DNA of 30,026 nucleotides from Chitinophagaceae bacterium UBA4857 (GCA_002399735.1 DHEF01000034.1:1-30026), one strand, 5' to 3'. Shown: positions 7,981 to 17,984, numbered from the stretch's first letter. Notes: generated by a model from the sequence alone, not told the origin. Numbers and translations are program-made.

Positions 7981-10900
7981 TTAAAATTGAAGTTGAATAC
8001 CGATGGTATATTTTTTAGGGATAGGATAACCACCGCCAGAATACACTCCGTACCCGTCAACTGCTTCAGCATCAGGCAATCTTTTTGAAGCCTGAAACAT
8101 ATGTACATTATCCATAACACCATAAAACCTAACTTGTCCCAGTTTCCATCTACTAATCAACTTTTGTGATAAATCATAAGAAAAGTTGATACTCTTGATA
8201 CGAACATAATTTCCATTTTCCAACCAGAAAGTTTGCCCTCGTACAAAATAATAACGATAACTGCTCATGGGATATGCAGGAAAATCTGCTCTGTCACCAG
8301 GTTTACGCCACATATTTATTTTAGAGAAGTCAGGTGTAGATAAGCTGGCGAAATATGCCATATCACCTGAACCCGATAGATTTTCAAACATATCAGCATC
8401 AAACGTATTTAATACATCTCTTCCGAAAGTAAATGTTGTAAAAATGCCCAGGTTAAAGTTTTTGTAGGAAAAATTATTTGTCCAGCCACCGGTAAACCTA
8501 GGATTAGGATCACCATAAGGTAATTTGTCAGGATTAACATCGGTTTCAAAAGGATTTATCAAGTAGTCTCCATCCAAATCCATAAACCACATATCACCGG
8601 GTTTGTAACCATTTGTTCCTCCCACCCCGATTCTTTCACCTGTAAGTGGATTGACTGGTATGTCATTCACTGTAGAGAAAACGCCATTTGTTTTATACAT
8701 ATAAAATGTATTGATAGGTCTTCCTACACTTAAGATATGTGTTTTATCAAATGAGCCTACCTCGAAAATAATATCACGACCAGAGTTAGGTAAGGACATT
8801 ACGGTATTTTTATTATAGGATACATTCAACCTGCTAAACCAGTTTACCGGACCGTCACGCTTTAAAGGAGTAGCCGCAATTACTAATTCTGCACCCGCGT
8901 TTCGTACACTGTTGGTGTTGGTTTTAGCTAATGTATATCCGGTGGTTAATGGCAACAACACATCCATCATAATACTAGAGCCTTCACGATTATAAATATC
9001 AAACATTACCTGGTATTTACCATTTAAAAACTCCGTTTCTAAACCCACATTCCATTCTTTAGAACGTTCCCAGCTAATATCGGGCTGTGCTACCCCATTG
9101 TTAAAATTGGGCATAATAGCCGGCAACCCATTATAGGATACTGCATTACTTCCAAAATATCCACCCGCATTTACATTGTAAAGGTTATACGACAAATAAT
9201 TCATGTTGGGTAACTTACCAGCCGTACCATAACTACCTCTCAACTTTAAAAGTGTTAAAGCCGATGTATTATTTTTCATGAATGATTCCTCACTAATTAA
9301 CCATGCTGCAGAGGCAGAAGGAAAGCTACCCCACTTATTATTTGGACCATAACGTGAGGAGCCATCACTTCTTAAAACTGCGGATAATATATAGCGGCTA
9401 TCATAATCATAAACCAAACGACCATAATAAGAAACCAAACTATGAGCCTGATAATCTGAATAAGCACTCATATTTTGTTGTGTAAAGCCCCCTACCGTTT
9501 GTATTTGATCAGAGACCCCTCCCCAACCTGAAGCAGACAGTGGTTTAAACTGATTATACTCAACATCCATACCTACCATTGACATGATATTATGTTTGTT
9601 AAAGCTATTATTATAGGTTAAAAAGTTAGAGGTTCGGGAATTTAAGGTAACATCCGCAAAAGAACTGGATGAGTTACCACCATAACCATTTAACTCACTT
9701 GGCCTGCTTTGATCTCGCCGGCTATTTTTTATTAAATAAGAGGATTGCGAAGAAAGAACTAAGTGTTTAGTAAATTCATACGAAAGGTTAAGATTAACAG
9801 TGAACCTTCCATCCTGATTTTCATCTAAATTAGAATTGTAACGACCTAACATAAACTCTTTTCGAGCAGGATCTAAATTATACAAAGAGGAAGGCATAGT
9901 TGTAGCAGACAAACCTACCGCACCTCCGGCACCTCTTGCTCTATCAGTTCTTGAGTAGGCGATAATTGGGTTAATAGTTAGCTTTTGGTTTAACGCTTTA
10001 GCAGATAAATTCAACATTAATGAATAACGTGTAAAACCTGTGGCTTTTACAATACCTTCTTCATTATAATAACCGGTACTAAAACGATAAGTCATACCCC
10101 CTTGACCACCGCCACTTAAGCTTAAATCAGCATTATTAATTCGACCAACACGATAAAACATTTCCTGCCAATCAGTATTACCATTAAATGCCGGATTAAG
10201 GCTATCCGTTAATAAAATAGGCATATTACGCATTTGATCACGTGATAAACGTTCTGTTGCGTATAAATCGTTTAACAAATCCATTTTTTGCCTTCTTTCC
10301 GTTACACCCAAAGTTGTATTACGTAATTCCGGACGCTGTGTAAATCCTGTATAAAATGATAAATTAACCCGAGGTTCAGTGTTTTGACCGCGTTTGGTAG
10401 TAATGAGAATTACGCCATTTGCTGCACGAGAACCATAAATAGCGGCTGCCGATGCATCCCTTAATACATCGATACTTTCGATATCCTGAGGATTAATACC
10501 GGCAATAAAATTGGTACCCGTACCTTGGCCCGGAGTATAATTATCTTGCGCAGGTTGAGGTATACCATCCACAACATATAACGGCTGGTTAGTAACCATG
10601 TAACCGTCATATTCTCTACTCATAGTGGTAGTACCACGTACCTGTACTGAAGGAGCCGCACCAGGCTCTCCCGTAAAGTTTTGTACGTTAACACCGGCTA
10701 AACGGCCTTGCATTAACTGATCAAAACTGGCAGCAGGTAAGTTAGCAATTTCCTTTCCGGAAATACTGGAAACCGCAGCCGTATTTTTTTTACGAATTAC
10801 TTTTTGGTAACCAATAACCACCACTTCATCCATACGGCTTTCTGTAGCAGTAAGTGATATGGTTAAATCGGTTTGATTGTTAACAGAAACAGTTTTTGTT

Positions 10901-11121
10901 TCGTAACCCACATTCGATATTTCAAGTATAGCAGTAGCTACAGCTACTATGCTAAACTTTCCTTTGTCATTAGTAAAAGTAGAAACCTTTGTTCCCTTCA
11001 CTGTTACGGTAACCCCGTCCAGTGGCAGCCCCTTTTCATCATTTACCGTTCCTGTTACAGTTTGCGCAACGGCTGTAACGGTAAAAAGGAAACTGATGAG
11101 AGATAGCAGTAAAAATCTCAT
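7981..11121 (-). CDS. SusC/RagA-family TonB-linked outer-membrane transporter
   Basis: TonB-dependent beta-barrel transporter of 1046 aa. In order it has a signal peptide (to AVAQ, about residue 20), a carboxypeptidase-regulatory-like domain (about 22-95, TVTGTVNDEKGLPLDGVTV), a DEVVVIGYQ segment just before the plug, and a plug domain with LQGRLAGVNVQ-like and PLYVVDGIP motifs. The barrel runs to a terminal aromatic residue (IQLQF). There is no N-terminal secretin/STN domain, so control through a FecR-type anti-sigma factor is not suggested. It is first in an operon with SusD, a FAS1-like and a DUF5007-like lipoprotein. The upstream intergenic region is long (704 bp) and shared with the divergent DUF5695 gene. 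Confidence 0.96.
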   Translation of the reverse strand: MRFLLLSLISFLFTVTAVAQTVTGTVNDEKGLPLDGVTVTVKGTKVSTFTNDKGKFSIVAVATAILEISNVGYETKTVSVNNQTDLTISLTATESRMDEVVVIGYQKVIRKKNTAAVSSISGKEIANLPAASFDQLMQGRLAGVNVQNFTGEPGAAPSVQVRGTTTMSREYDGYMVTNQPLYVVDGIPQPAQDNYTPGQGTGTNFIAGINPQDIESIDVLRDASAAAIYGSRAANGVILITTKRGQNTEPRVNLSFYTGFTQRPELRNTTLGVTERRQKMDLLNDLYATERLSRDQMRNMPILLTDSLNPAFNGNTDWQEMFYRVGRINNADLSLSGGGQGGMTYRFSTGYYNEEGIVKATGFTRYSLMLNLSAKALNQKLTINPIIAYSRTDRARGAGGAVGLSATTMPSSLYNLDPARKEFMLGRYNSNLDENQDGRFTVNLNLSYEFTKHLVLSSQSSYLIKNSRRDQSRPSELNGYGGNSSSSFADVTLNSRTSNFLTYNNSFNKHNIMSMVGMDVEYNQFKPLSASGWGGVSDQIQTVGGFTQQNMSAYSDYQAHSLVSYYGRLVYDYDSRYILSAVLRSDGSSRYGPNNKWGSFPSASAAWLISEESFMKNNTSALTLLKLRGSYGTAGKLPNMNYLSYNLYNVNAGGYFGSNAVSYNGLPAIMPNFNNGVAQPDISWERSKEWNVGLETEFLNGKYQVMFDIYNREGSSIMMDVLLPLTTGYTLAKTNTNSVRNAGAELVIAATPLKRDGPVNWFSRLNVSYNKNTVMSLPNSGRDIIFEVGSFDKTHILSVGRPINTFYMYKTNGVFSTVNDIPVNPLTGERIGVGGTNGYKPGDMWFMDLDGDYLINPFETDVNPDKLPYGDPNPRFTGGWTNNFSYKNFNLGIFTTFTFGRDVLNTFDADMFENLSGSGDMAYFASLSTPDFSKINMWRKPGDRADFPAYPMSSYRYYFVRGQTFWLENGNYVRIKSINFSYDLSQKLISRWKLGQVRFYGVMDNVHMFQASKRLPDAEAVDGYGVYSGGGYPIPKKYTIGIQLQF

Positions 11122-11373
11122 AAGCTTTTTTGTAGTTAGTGAATAAATGTTGGTATTAAAAAATAAATAAAGGCTCTGTGGCCCGTGTTATACAGTTGTT
11201 TTTTTACTTTACGAGTAAGGCATTTTAATTTTTTGGTTTGTTTAAAAGGTTGTTCTTATATGAATATTTTCATTGTTCTATATGACATCAACAGCTACCT
11301 TATTCTCGAAACCGTGCTAACCCCTGTTTTTCCTGCAAACAAATAAACTATCAAGACTTTCATATGACCGAAA

Positions 11374-11381
11374 CAAATATA
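11374..11381 (-). promoter_or_regulatory. Candidate -7 box (TATATTTG) for the first SusCD operon
   Basis: On the minus strand this reads TATATTTG, a match to the Bacteroidota -7 consensus TAnnTTTG. No convincing TTTG -33 box is found 19-21 nt upstream. It would give a leader of roughly 245 nt before SusC, which is long. Low confidence. Confidence 0.25.
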
Positions 11382-11675
11382 GAACCCCTTTTAACACACC
11401 ATTAACCGTATTTTGCCAAGTAAAGAGCAAAAATTAACTGTTAATTAAACATTTATTCACATTGAAATAAAGTATGCCAATCGTGCATCTTTTTTACAAA
11501 ACTCCCCTTAACTTTATTTTACTATAGACATCAAACCTACATCAACTCTATTTCGGGAAACTATCAAGAAATGACTCATACATTTAAAAATGTGTGTGCT
11601 ATTTTTACTTTCATACATTATTGATGATAATATAATCTGCAGCTGAAAGGCTGCCGGATGTTGAGGGCAGCGACT

Positions 11676-11760
11676 ACAGGGAGCTGGTGCGAAGCAAAGC
11701 GTAGCACGGTACCCCATAACAGCCGGAACAGAAGCTGAATAATGTTATACAGCTGATAAC
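11676..11760 (+). repeat. Repeat B copy 1, fused to a partial repeat A
   Basis: GAGCTGGTGCGAAGCAAAGC at 11681-11700, followed by GTAGCACG, matches the reverse complement of 24502-24529 at 25 of 28 positions. Both copies continue into a GTACCCC...CAGCC-like stretch. The copy at 24 kb has about 11 extra nucleotides inside this segment. From 11738, AATAATGTTATACAGCTGAT resembles the end of the repeat A copy at 16516-16535. Confidence 0.6.
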
Positions 11761-11825
11761 CCATAATAAAAAAACAATGTTTATATATACTTTGTTAGCA
11801 TATAAAATTTGAATACGACTACATT

Positions 11826-14576
11826 ATGATAAGAAAAAAAATAAAACCCGTTTATGGGTTAGGAGGTGTGTTATTATTATCACTGCTAAAAATAAATTCG
11901 CCGGTAATGGCGCAACAGCAACAGTCGCCATGGGATCGTATTGCTTCAAGGCCATCAACGTTAGGATTAGACAAAGGCACAACAGAATACAGTAATGGCG
12001 GGTTGACATTAAAGCTGGTGAATGCATCGCAAACAGTTGCAGGGCTTGTATTAAACAATGAAAAAGATTTTGATTACACGCCATCAGACAGATTAAAAGG
12101 CCGCGACAAAGATGGTTTATACCACCTAGGTGATATTAACCTGCGTGTAAGAGAGGCAGGCAGTAACGAATGGATAAAATTATCGACTGCAAAAAAAAGA
12201 AACCCGGTACAAGTTTTAAGCAGTAACAATAATATTATTGCAGCGGCTAACCTGGCTGCTACTATTGATGAAAAAAGCCCGGTAACAATTATTCGTTATT
12301 GGGAAAAAATCAATAGCGGTTTACAGTTGCGTTTTGAAATAGTAAATAAATCGGACAAAAATATTGAGATTGGAGCATTGGGTATACCGATGATTTTTAA
12401 TAATATACTGGAAGGTAAAACACTGGACCAGGCACATAAACACAATGTGTTTTTTGACCCTTATATTGGTAAAGATGCCGGTTACCTGCAAGTTAACCGC
12501 CTGCATGGTAAAGGTGTAAGTTTATTGGTTTTACCGGGAGAAAATGCATCGTTTGAAGCATACAATCCCTTAAACGATGACCCAAGCCCAAGAGGAATTG
12601 TGTTTGAAGGTTTTCATGAATGGATGATACACAGTAAGGCTTATGCAGATAATGAATGGAAAACAGTGCAACACTGGAACCAGCCTACTACTGCTACACT
12701 TAAGCCAGGTGAAAAAAAATCATATGCATTAAAATTTTTATTATCGCCATCCATTAAAGAAATTGAAAAAACTTTATTGGCCCAAAACAGACCTGTTGCT
12801 GTAGGCCTACCGGGTTATGTAGTGCCGGTAAATTCCGAAGCTAAACTGCAATTAAAATATGGTAAATCGATAAAACAAATTACAGTTGAACCGACTAATG
12901 CTTTGCAAATTATCAAAGGTAAAACTACACCTAACGGTTGGGCAACTTACCATGTTAAAGGCAATAACTGGGGCCGTGCAAGAATTACAGTTACTTATGC
13001 GGATGGACTGGTACAAACCATTAACTATAAAGTAATAAAAACGGAAGCTGAAACGGTTAGCGATTTGGGAAATTTTTTAACAACCGAACAATGGTATGAT
13101 GATAAAAACGATCTGTTTAAAAGAGGACCATCGGTTATTACTTACGACTATGCTAAAAAAGAAAAAGTTACACAGGAAAACCGTGCATGGTTTGCAGGCT
13201 TAAGCGATGAAGCCGGTGCTGCTAGCTGGTTAGCGGCTATGATGAAACAATACCTGCAACCCAACCCAGCCGAAATAGGTAAACTAAAACAATTTGTTCA
13301 CCAAACCATCAGCGGTAAAATACAGCTAACTGAGGGGCCTAAAAAATATGGTGTAGTGAAAAGTTTGTTTTACTACGAGCCCGACTCCATGCCTAAGGGC
13401 ACTTATGATACCAGCATTAACTGGAAGACATGGTCTGCATGGCCTAAAAAAGAAGCTGATAATGTTGGACGTTCTTATAACTATCCGCATGTGGCCGCAG
13501 CGCATTGGGTTATGTATCGCCTGGCCAGAAATTATAAAGGTTTGGTAACAGAACATGAGTGGAAAAAGTATTTAGAAGATGCGTTTAACACTGCCATTGC
13601 AATGGTTAGATTGGCACCATACTATGCGCAGTTCGGACAAATGGAAGGATCCATCTTTGTATTTATTTTACAGGATTTAAAACGTGAAGGACTTACCTAT
13701 CTTGCGAGTGAATTAGAAACCGCTATGCGTAAACGTGCTGATCATTGGCGTGGTTTAAATTATCCTTTTGGTAGCGAAATGCCTTGGGATTCTACCGGTC
13801 AGGAAGAAGTTTATTTATGGTCGCGTTATTTTGGTTTTGATGATAAAGCTGATGTAACCTTGAATGCAATTTTAGCTTACATGCCTACCCTGCCGCATTG
13901 GGGCTACAACGGAAGTGCCCGTCGTTACTGGGACTTTGTGTATGGCGGTAAACTCTCTCGTATAGAAAGACAGTTGCACCATTACGGATCGGCATTGAAT
14001 GCTATACCGGTTATTACAGCGTATAAGGACAACCCAACAGATTTATATTTGTTACGTACCGGCCATGCAGGAACCTTAGGTGCATTGGCTAACATAACGC
14101 AGGAAGGCTTTGGCCCTGCTGCATTTCACTCCTATCCATCAACTTTAGCTATTGATAGTATTACGGGTGATTATGGTTCAGGTTTTTATGGTTATGCTGT
14201 AAATGCTGCAACTTTTATTACAAAACATCCTGAGTTTGGATGGTTAGCTTTTAGCGGCAACCTTACCGAAAAAGGCAATTGGGTAAATACAAAAGTTACT
14301 ACCGCCGGAAAAGCAAAAGTGTTTATTGCCCCCGCCGGTGTTTGGTTAGAACTGGAAGCAGGAAATTTTGACGAGGTAATGTACAACACAAAAACAGGGG
14401 AAATAAAAGCTACCTTGTTACCTGCTAACAACTATACCCCTACTGCATTTTTACGTGTAGAAAACAGTAAAGGTGAAGCATCTGCTTACAAAGTAAATAA
14501 TTATACAAAAGATAGCCGAGGCGCATATTCCATTGCACTGGCTAACAACAACACAACAGTTACGTTAAACAAATAA
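11826..14576 (+). CDS. DUF5695-type secreted protein
   Basis: Secreted protein of 916 aa with a signal peptide (positively charged start, hydrophobic stretch, cleavage near PVMAQ, residue 29). I place it in the DUF5695 group from its length and overall layout; this is from memory. Residues about 40-330 look like a beta-sandwich (SNGGLTLKLVNASQTVAGL onward). About 330-410 resembles an Ig-like module. About 420-760 is helix-rich with many Trp/Tyr and Asp/Glu residues (EAGAASWLAAMMKQYL, NYPHVAAAHWVMYRLARNY, EEVYLWSRYFGF), recalling an (alpha/alpha) toroid. A final beta domain closes the protein. This layout is common to glycan-acting enzymes and lyases, but no catalytic residues can be named, so a glycosidase-like role is speculation. 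It is monocistronic, with a strong terminator 23 bp downstream, and diverges from the SusCD operon. Confidence 0.75.
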   Translation: MIRKKIKPVYGLGGVLLLSLLKINSPVMAQQQQSPWDRIASRPSTLGLDKGTTEYSNGGLTLKLVNASQTVAGLVLNNEKDFDYTPSDRLKGRDKDGLYHLGDINLRVREAGSNEWIKLSTAKKRNPVQVLSSNNNIIAAANLAATIDEKSPVTIIRYWEKINSGLQLRFEIVNKSDKNIEIGALGIPMIFNNILEGKTLDQAHKHNVFFDPYIGKDAGYLQVNRLHGKGVSLLVLPGENASFEAYNPLNDDPSPRGIVFEGFHEWMIHSKAYADNEWKTVQHWNQPTTATLKPGEKKSYALKFLLSPSIKEIEKTLLAQNRPVAVGLPGYVVPVNSEAKLQLKYGKSIKQITVEPTNALQIIKGKTTPNGWATYHVKGNNWGRARITVTYADGLVQTINYKVIKTEAETVSDLGNFLTTEQWYDDKNDLFKRGPSVITYDYAKKEKVTQENRAWFAGLSDEAGAASWLAAMMKQYLQPNPAEIGKLKQFVHQTISGKIQLTEGPKKYGVVKSLFYYEPDSMPKGTYDTSINWKTWSAWPKKEADNVGRSYNYPHVAAAHWVMYRLARNYKGLVTEHEWKKYLEDAFNTAIAMVRLAPYYAQFGQMEGSIFVFILQDLKREGLTYLASELETAMRKRADHWRGLNYPFGSEMPWDSTGQEEVYLWSRYFGFDDKADVTLNAILAYMPTLPHWGYNGSARRYWDFVYGGKLSRIERQLHHYGSALNAIPVITAYKDNPTDLYLLRTGHAGTLGALANITQEGFGPAAFHSYPSTLAIDSITGDYGSGFYGYAVNAATFITKHPEFGWLAFSGNLTEKGNWVNTKVTTAGKAKVFIAPAGVWLELEAGNFDEVMYNTKTGEIKATLLPANNYTPTAFLRVENSKGEASAYKVNNYTKDSRGAYSIALANNNTTVTLNK

Positions 14577-14599
14577 TCAAATTCGTTTTACAAAAAATT

Positions 14600-14625
14600 A
14601 GCCCTTTCTTTTGAGAGGGCTTTTT
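14600..14625 (+). terminator. Rho-independent terminator after the DUF5695 gene
   Basis: AGCCCTTTC (14600-14608) pairs with GAGAGGGCT (14613-14621), a 9-bp stem with one G-T wobble and a TTTT loop, followed by a T run (14621-14625). It lies 23 bp past the stop codon. Confidence 0.88.
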
Positions 14626-14700
14626 ATGTTATCAACTGTAGTGCTACTATCATCGTCCCTTGCGTCGCACTCTTCAACAGCATAAATTCTGTTCAGCAAT
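14622..14700 (-). repeat. Repeat A copy (reverse orientation)
   Basis: The 30 nt at 14641-14670 are the exact reverse complement of 24662-24691, including the core GCGACGCAAGGGACGATG. Similarity continues on the outer side (tacagttgat here, tatagttgac at 24 kb). The repeat begins directly after the terminator of the DUF5695 gene. Confidence 0.75.
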
Positions 14701-14790
14701 TACACGGTAAGCAAAATTTTTGGCTTAACGTATATCAAAATAGGGTAACTAATAGCCAATATCGGTGGTTAAAAGTATAATCAATACTGA

Positions 14791-14798
14791 TAGATTTG
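14791..14798 (+). promoter_or_regulatory. Candidate -7 box (TAGATTTG) for the metallopeptidase gene
   Basis: TAGATTTG matches the Bacteroidota -7 consensus TAnnTTTG and would start transcription near 14805, about 40 nt before the ATG at 14846. The -33 region reads GGTTAA rather than TTTG, which weakens the call. If correct, it shows that the longer frame opening at 14765 is not the real start. Confidence 0.4.
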
Positions 14799-14845
14799 TC
14801 GTGCTTGTTTCAATATTAAAAAACAGAAAACCAAAATTAACTTAC

Positions 14846-16315
14846 ATGAAGTCAGTACTTTTATTAACAGCACTATTTTTTACGTTAGTTGCTTGCAAAA
14901 AAGACAAAGAAACCACAGCCCCCCCTCCACCAACTGTAGAACCAGAAGTGGTTGCCAGTAAATATGATTTTACCAAAGAAGGCGGAATGACGCTTGCGGT
15001 ACATAAAGATGAGGCCCGCAGAGGTGTAAATGCAACTTTAGGAATACGGGCCATAAAAGAAAGTATGGCTGTATTTCAAGCTACTGTCAGCGCGGAAACT
15101 TTAGCCAAATTCAGTAAAGATACCATCTGGGTAGAAGATCATGGCCTTTCAATAAAATTTATAGAAGATGCTGCTGCTAAACACAATGGTTCAATTGTAA
15201 TTGGTAATGTTGTTACATTTTACGATAGTTTAAAAAATAACCAACCGGCTTTATTGCTAAACTATATTGCCCGCCAATATTATGGTAAATATATGACCGC
15301 TACAGCTAAAACTAACCTTACTACACATTTTGAAACAGTTGCCAATAAATATAAAGAGGTATATAGTACAAACGGTGTAAAACTGGTTCGTAATAAAGTT
15401 TCAGACGCATCAAAAAGTGTTGTTGATTATTTTGCAGAAAATGCAGAAGCTTATTTACAAATAAATAATTTTTATCCGTTTGACTACCATGAATTAGAAA
15501 GACATGATGTTACTGCTTTCAACGCACAAAAAGATGCATGGGGAACAAGAACATTCACGCCTAATACACATGGCATTATACTTCCACCGGCCAGTTTAAA
15601 ACAATCATTAAACTACCAAATATCTAATTTGGATGTTTACTATCGTAAATACATTGATGCTGATGGTTTTCCTATTGTAGCGTCTCGCTTTGTAGCAGAC
15701 TCAGCACTGGTACAAACAAAAAAAATTGTGACGCTTATGTTAACCAGAATACCTGACGCTAAAGCTGCTATGCTTGCTGCTAACTTTAGAGTAGGGGTAA
15801 TTGGTGCTTACGAAAACGTAACCGATATGCCAGAGAACAGAAAAATGAACGAATGGTGGCCTGGTACTGACTGGGATGCAAGAGGACGTGGTTATGGTGC
15901 AACAGAGTTTTTGCCATTAATGTCATGCGGAGAAGAAAACATTATTAAAATACCCGGTTATACAGAACGTTATCCGTTTGAAAGTATTATGGTGCATGAG
16001 TTTGCACATAATGTAGATTTTGGTTTACGTAAAGCCCGTGCAGGTTTTACTGCTGAACTATTAGATGCCTTTAACTATGCCAAAACAAATGGCTTATGGG
16101 CGGGTACATACTCCATGGAAAACGATGCAGAATATTTTGCAGAAGGCGTACAAGCATGGTTTGATACCTGCAATATGTACGTAATGATAAATGGCGTAAG
16201 TACTAAACTAAAAACCAGAGCACAACTACGTACTTATGATACCAAATTGTATGATTTGTTAAGTAAAATAATGCCAACAGAAAAATTAACCGGATATCAT
16301 TTTACGTTTGAATAA
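14846..16315 (+). CDS. Gluzincin-like zinc metallopeptidase lipoprotein
   Basis: Lipoprotein of 489 aa with the lipobox LVAC (Cys 17), followed by KKDK and a Pro-rich linker (TAPPPPTVEPE). The frame is open from 14765. I chose the ATG at 14846 because it places the signal peptide at the N-terminus and because a promoter box lies inside the extension. The C-terminal half has HEFAH at 384-388, followed by NVDFGL. Then come GLWAGTY and AEYFAEGVQAWFD, where Glu 429 (or 433) is the likely third zinc ligand. This HExxH...E arrangement is that of gluzincins, and the layout recalls anthrax lethal factor-like peptidases. Upstream, DWDARGRGYGATEFLP and SCGEENI look like family-conserved segments. Substrate unknown. 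It converges on the second SusCD pair. NCBI also names SusCD-linked HExxH lipoproteins 'substrate import-associated zinc metallohydrolase'; I cannot tell whether this is one of them. Confidence 0.82.
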   Translation: MKSVLLLTALFFTLVACKKDKETTAPPPPTVEPEVVASKYDFTKEGGMTLAVHKDEARRGVNATLGIRAIKESMAVFQATVSAETLAKFSKDTIWVEDHGLSIKFIEDAAAKHNGSIVIGNVVTFYDSLKNNQPALLLNYIARQYYGKYMTATAKTNLTTHFETVANKYKEVYSTNGVKLVRNKVSDASKSVVDYFAENAEAYLQINNFYPFDYHELERHDVTAFNAQKDAWGTRTFTPNTHGIILPPASLKQSLNYQISNLDVYYRKYIDADGFPIVASRFVADSALVQTKKIVTLMLTRIPDAKAAMLAANFRVGVIGAYENVTDMPENRKMNEWWPGTDWDARGRGYGATEFLPLMSCGEENIIKIPGYTERYPFESIMVHEFAHNVDFGLRKARAGFTAELLDAFNYAKTNGLWAGTYSMENDAEYFAEGVQAWFDTCNMYVMINGVSTKLKTRAQLRTYDTKLYDLLSKIMPTEKLTGYHFTFE

Positions 16316-16336
16316 ATGTAAAAACAGTAAACAATT

Positions 16337-16371
16337 AAAAAAGCCCCAACTAAAACAATTGGGGCTTTTTT
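16337..16371. terminator. Bidirectional terminator between the convergent metallopeptidase and SusD genes
   Basis: AAAAAAGCCCCAA (16337-16349) pairs perfectly with TTGGGGCTTTTTT (16359-16371) around a 9-nt loop. A-tract and T-tract flanks mean it can terminate on both strands. It lies 21 bp past the metallopeptidase stop and about 190 bp past the SusD stop on the other strand. Confidence 0.88.
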
Positions 16372-16420
16372 AATTTTCAAAACTATAATAAATTTAAAAA
16401 CAAACTTTGCATAACACGAT

Positions 16421-16540
16421 GATGCCCAAAGAACGGAGTTCCCGAAATAAATTCGGGATGCCGCATCTTGGCCAATAGAATTGATGCAGCAGAACGGAGC
16501 GTCGCAAGGGACGATCAATAATGTTACTGCTGATGATAAA
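16421..16540 (+). repeat. Repeat A copy with internal hairpin
   Basis: GCGTCGCAAGGGACGAT (16499-16515) matches the repeat A core at 16 of 17 positions. TGCCCAA near 16425 and GCCAATAG near 16471 echo the AATGCCCAATAG end of the other copies. Between them, TCCCGAA (16440-16446) and TTCGGGA (16452-16458) form a 7-bp hairpin that the other copies lack. The copy sits in the convergent gap next to the terminator. Confidence 0.6.
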
Positions 16541-16563
16541 ATAATACTGGTTCTAAAATTTAT

Positions 16564-17961
16564 TTATTGTTTATCCCACCAAACCCTATCCGTTAGTTTA
16601 GCTGATTGCTGTGGCTGTGGATTTGAGTTACGTTCGGATTGTGGATAGAGTAATCTTCTGGGAATATCTGACAACGCATTTGACGGCTTTTGTAAAACAG
16701 GAAAACCGGTACGGCGCCAATCGTTCCAATTTTCTGTAGAAAGGAAATTTGCAATTACTTTTTCTTCAATTATACGTTGCAATGCATTGGCGGTGGTAAG
16801 TGTGCCACGGGCTGCAAAATATGGCGCACTGGCAGCGGTGCTAATACCTAATTTTTCCATATGTGATGTTATTGCTGCTGTGTAAAAAGGTTGCGCAGCG
16901 GCTGCATTGATTTTTATTAATGTTGCTTCTGCTTTTATAAACAACGCTTCGGAATAGTTAACAATATAATTAGGCGCATCATCGCTTCTATAAAAATCAC
17001 CGGGTACGGAGTAGTCTTGTAAATTACCTACATCAACGGTTCCTATTTTTCTACCGTTGTATTGTCCTGTGTTTTTTGCTTTTGCAACCATTACAGGCAA
17101 GCGAGGATCGTTTCTTACTTTTAATGTATCTACAAAAGTTGAAGACAATACCAGGGTTGCAACAGGATCGAATGACCAATACCATTGTACTTCTCCACCT
17201 GATCCGCCGGGGTAAGTATATTTTAAATCATCGTTATTAGAAGTCATGCCTTTATCCAACGCCTGTAAAGCAAGATCGGCCTGGGCGGTGGCAGTATAGC
17301 CGGGAGCCTTGGTTAGGTGCATGTAATATCGGGCTTTTAATGTGTACGCCAATTTGCGCCATTTATCCATATCGCCGCCATAAAAATTATCATCATTGCC
17401 CGGTACTTTGCCTTCGTTTTTAGCAATGTCGGCTATACCTTCATCTAATAAAGATTGAACGGTTTTATAAATATCTTCCTGAGAATCGTATGCCGGTGTA
17501 AAATCATCACCGCCTTTTAATGCTTCTGTATAAGGCACATCGCCCCACCAATCTGTTGTAGTAGCTAATGAAAACGCCATGAGTATTTTAGCAATGCCTG
17601 TGTAATTATAATTACCATTTGCCTTTGCTGTTTCGATTAACACTTTAAGGTTATTCATGCTCTTTACATAAAGTGCTGTCCAGTCGCCATCAACTTGCGA
17701 GTTAACCAACAAGAATGTACCATCGTTAGGAGTGGGTTGGTTTAAGCATACTACCTGCATGTAATGCTGTGCTAATATAGGTGCTAAACCTTCGGCGCCT
17801 GACACTACGCGGTGAGAAATAACCAGCTCGGCAGGTGCTAACATTAATGCCTCTTGTACTTTTATTGGTCTGTTAGGATCGTTATTAACATCTATAAATT
17901 TTTTACAGCCCGCAGTAATGATAAACACTACCAAAGCAACTGTATATACTATTTTTTTCAT
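16564..17961 (-). CDS. SusD-like (SusD_2 type) outer-membrane lipoprotein
   Basis: SusD/RagB-like lipoprotein of 465 aa with the lipobox ITAGC (Cys 19). The N-terminal DVNNDPNRP segment, the early ALMLAPAELVISHR and the C-terminal RRLLYPQSERNSNP are the marks of the SusD-like_2 subgroup. This subgroup is often linked with peptide or mixed substrates as well as glycans. The central part has TPR-like helices (KILMAFSLATTTDWWGDVPY, WRKLAYTLKARYYMHL). It follows its SusC by 23 bp and is the last gene of a two-gene operon, ending toward the bidirectional terminator. The adjacent convergent gene is a metallopeptidase, which hints at a peptide or glycopeptide substrate, but no direct evidence is present. 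Confidence 0.93.
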   Translation of the reverse strand: MKKIVYTVALVVFIITAGCKKFIDVNNDPNRPIKVQEALMLAPAELVISHRVVSGAEGLAPILAQHYMQVVCLNQPTPNDGTFLLVNSQVDGDWTALYVKSMNNLKVLIETAKANGNYNYTGIAKILMAFSLATTTDWWGDVPYTEALKGGDDFTPAYDSQEDIYKTVQSLLDEGIADIAKNEGKVPGNDDNFYGGDMDKWRKLAYTLKARYYMHLTKAPGYTATAQADLALQALDKGMTSNNDDLKYTYPGGSGGEVQWYWSFDPVATLVLSSTFVDTLKVRNDPRLPVMVAKAKNTGQYNGRKIGTVDVGNLQDYSVPGDFYRSDDAPNYIVNYSEALFIKAEATLIKINAAAAQPFYTAAITSHMEKLGISTAASAPYFAARGTLTTANALQRIIEEKVIANFLSTENWNDWRRTGFPVLQKPSNALSDIPRRLLYPQSERNSNPQPQQSAKLTDRVWWDKQ

Positions 17962-17984
17962 AATGATTGTTTTGGGTGTTATAG

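Larger units (their letters stand above)
11122..11825. other. 704-bp divergent intergenic region
   Basis: Separates SusC (minus) from the DUF5695 gene (plus). The first 350 bp is AT-rich and holds a candidate SusC promoter box at 11374-11381. From about 11640 to 11765 the DNA becomes more GC-rich and contains a repeat B copy followed by a stretch related to repeat A. No conserved coding frame was seen. A 67-aa reverse-strand ORF here runs through the repeat and is unlikely to be a gene. Confidence 0.7.

Noticed and set aside
11514..11717. 67-aa reverse-strand ORF in the divergent gap
   Set aside because: It runs through the repeat B copy, has a Cys/Pro-rich composition unlike the neighbours, and shows no recognisable motif or start context.
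14765..14845. 27-residue N-terminal extension of the metallopeptidase
   Set aside because: It places the lipoprotein signal internally and contains a TAnnTTTG promoter box. The ATG at 14846 gives a standard lipoprotein.
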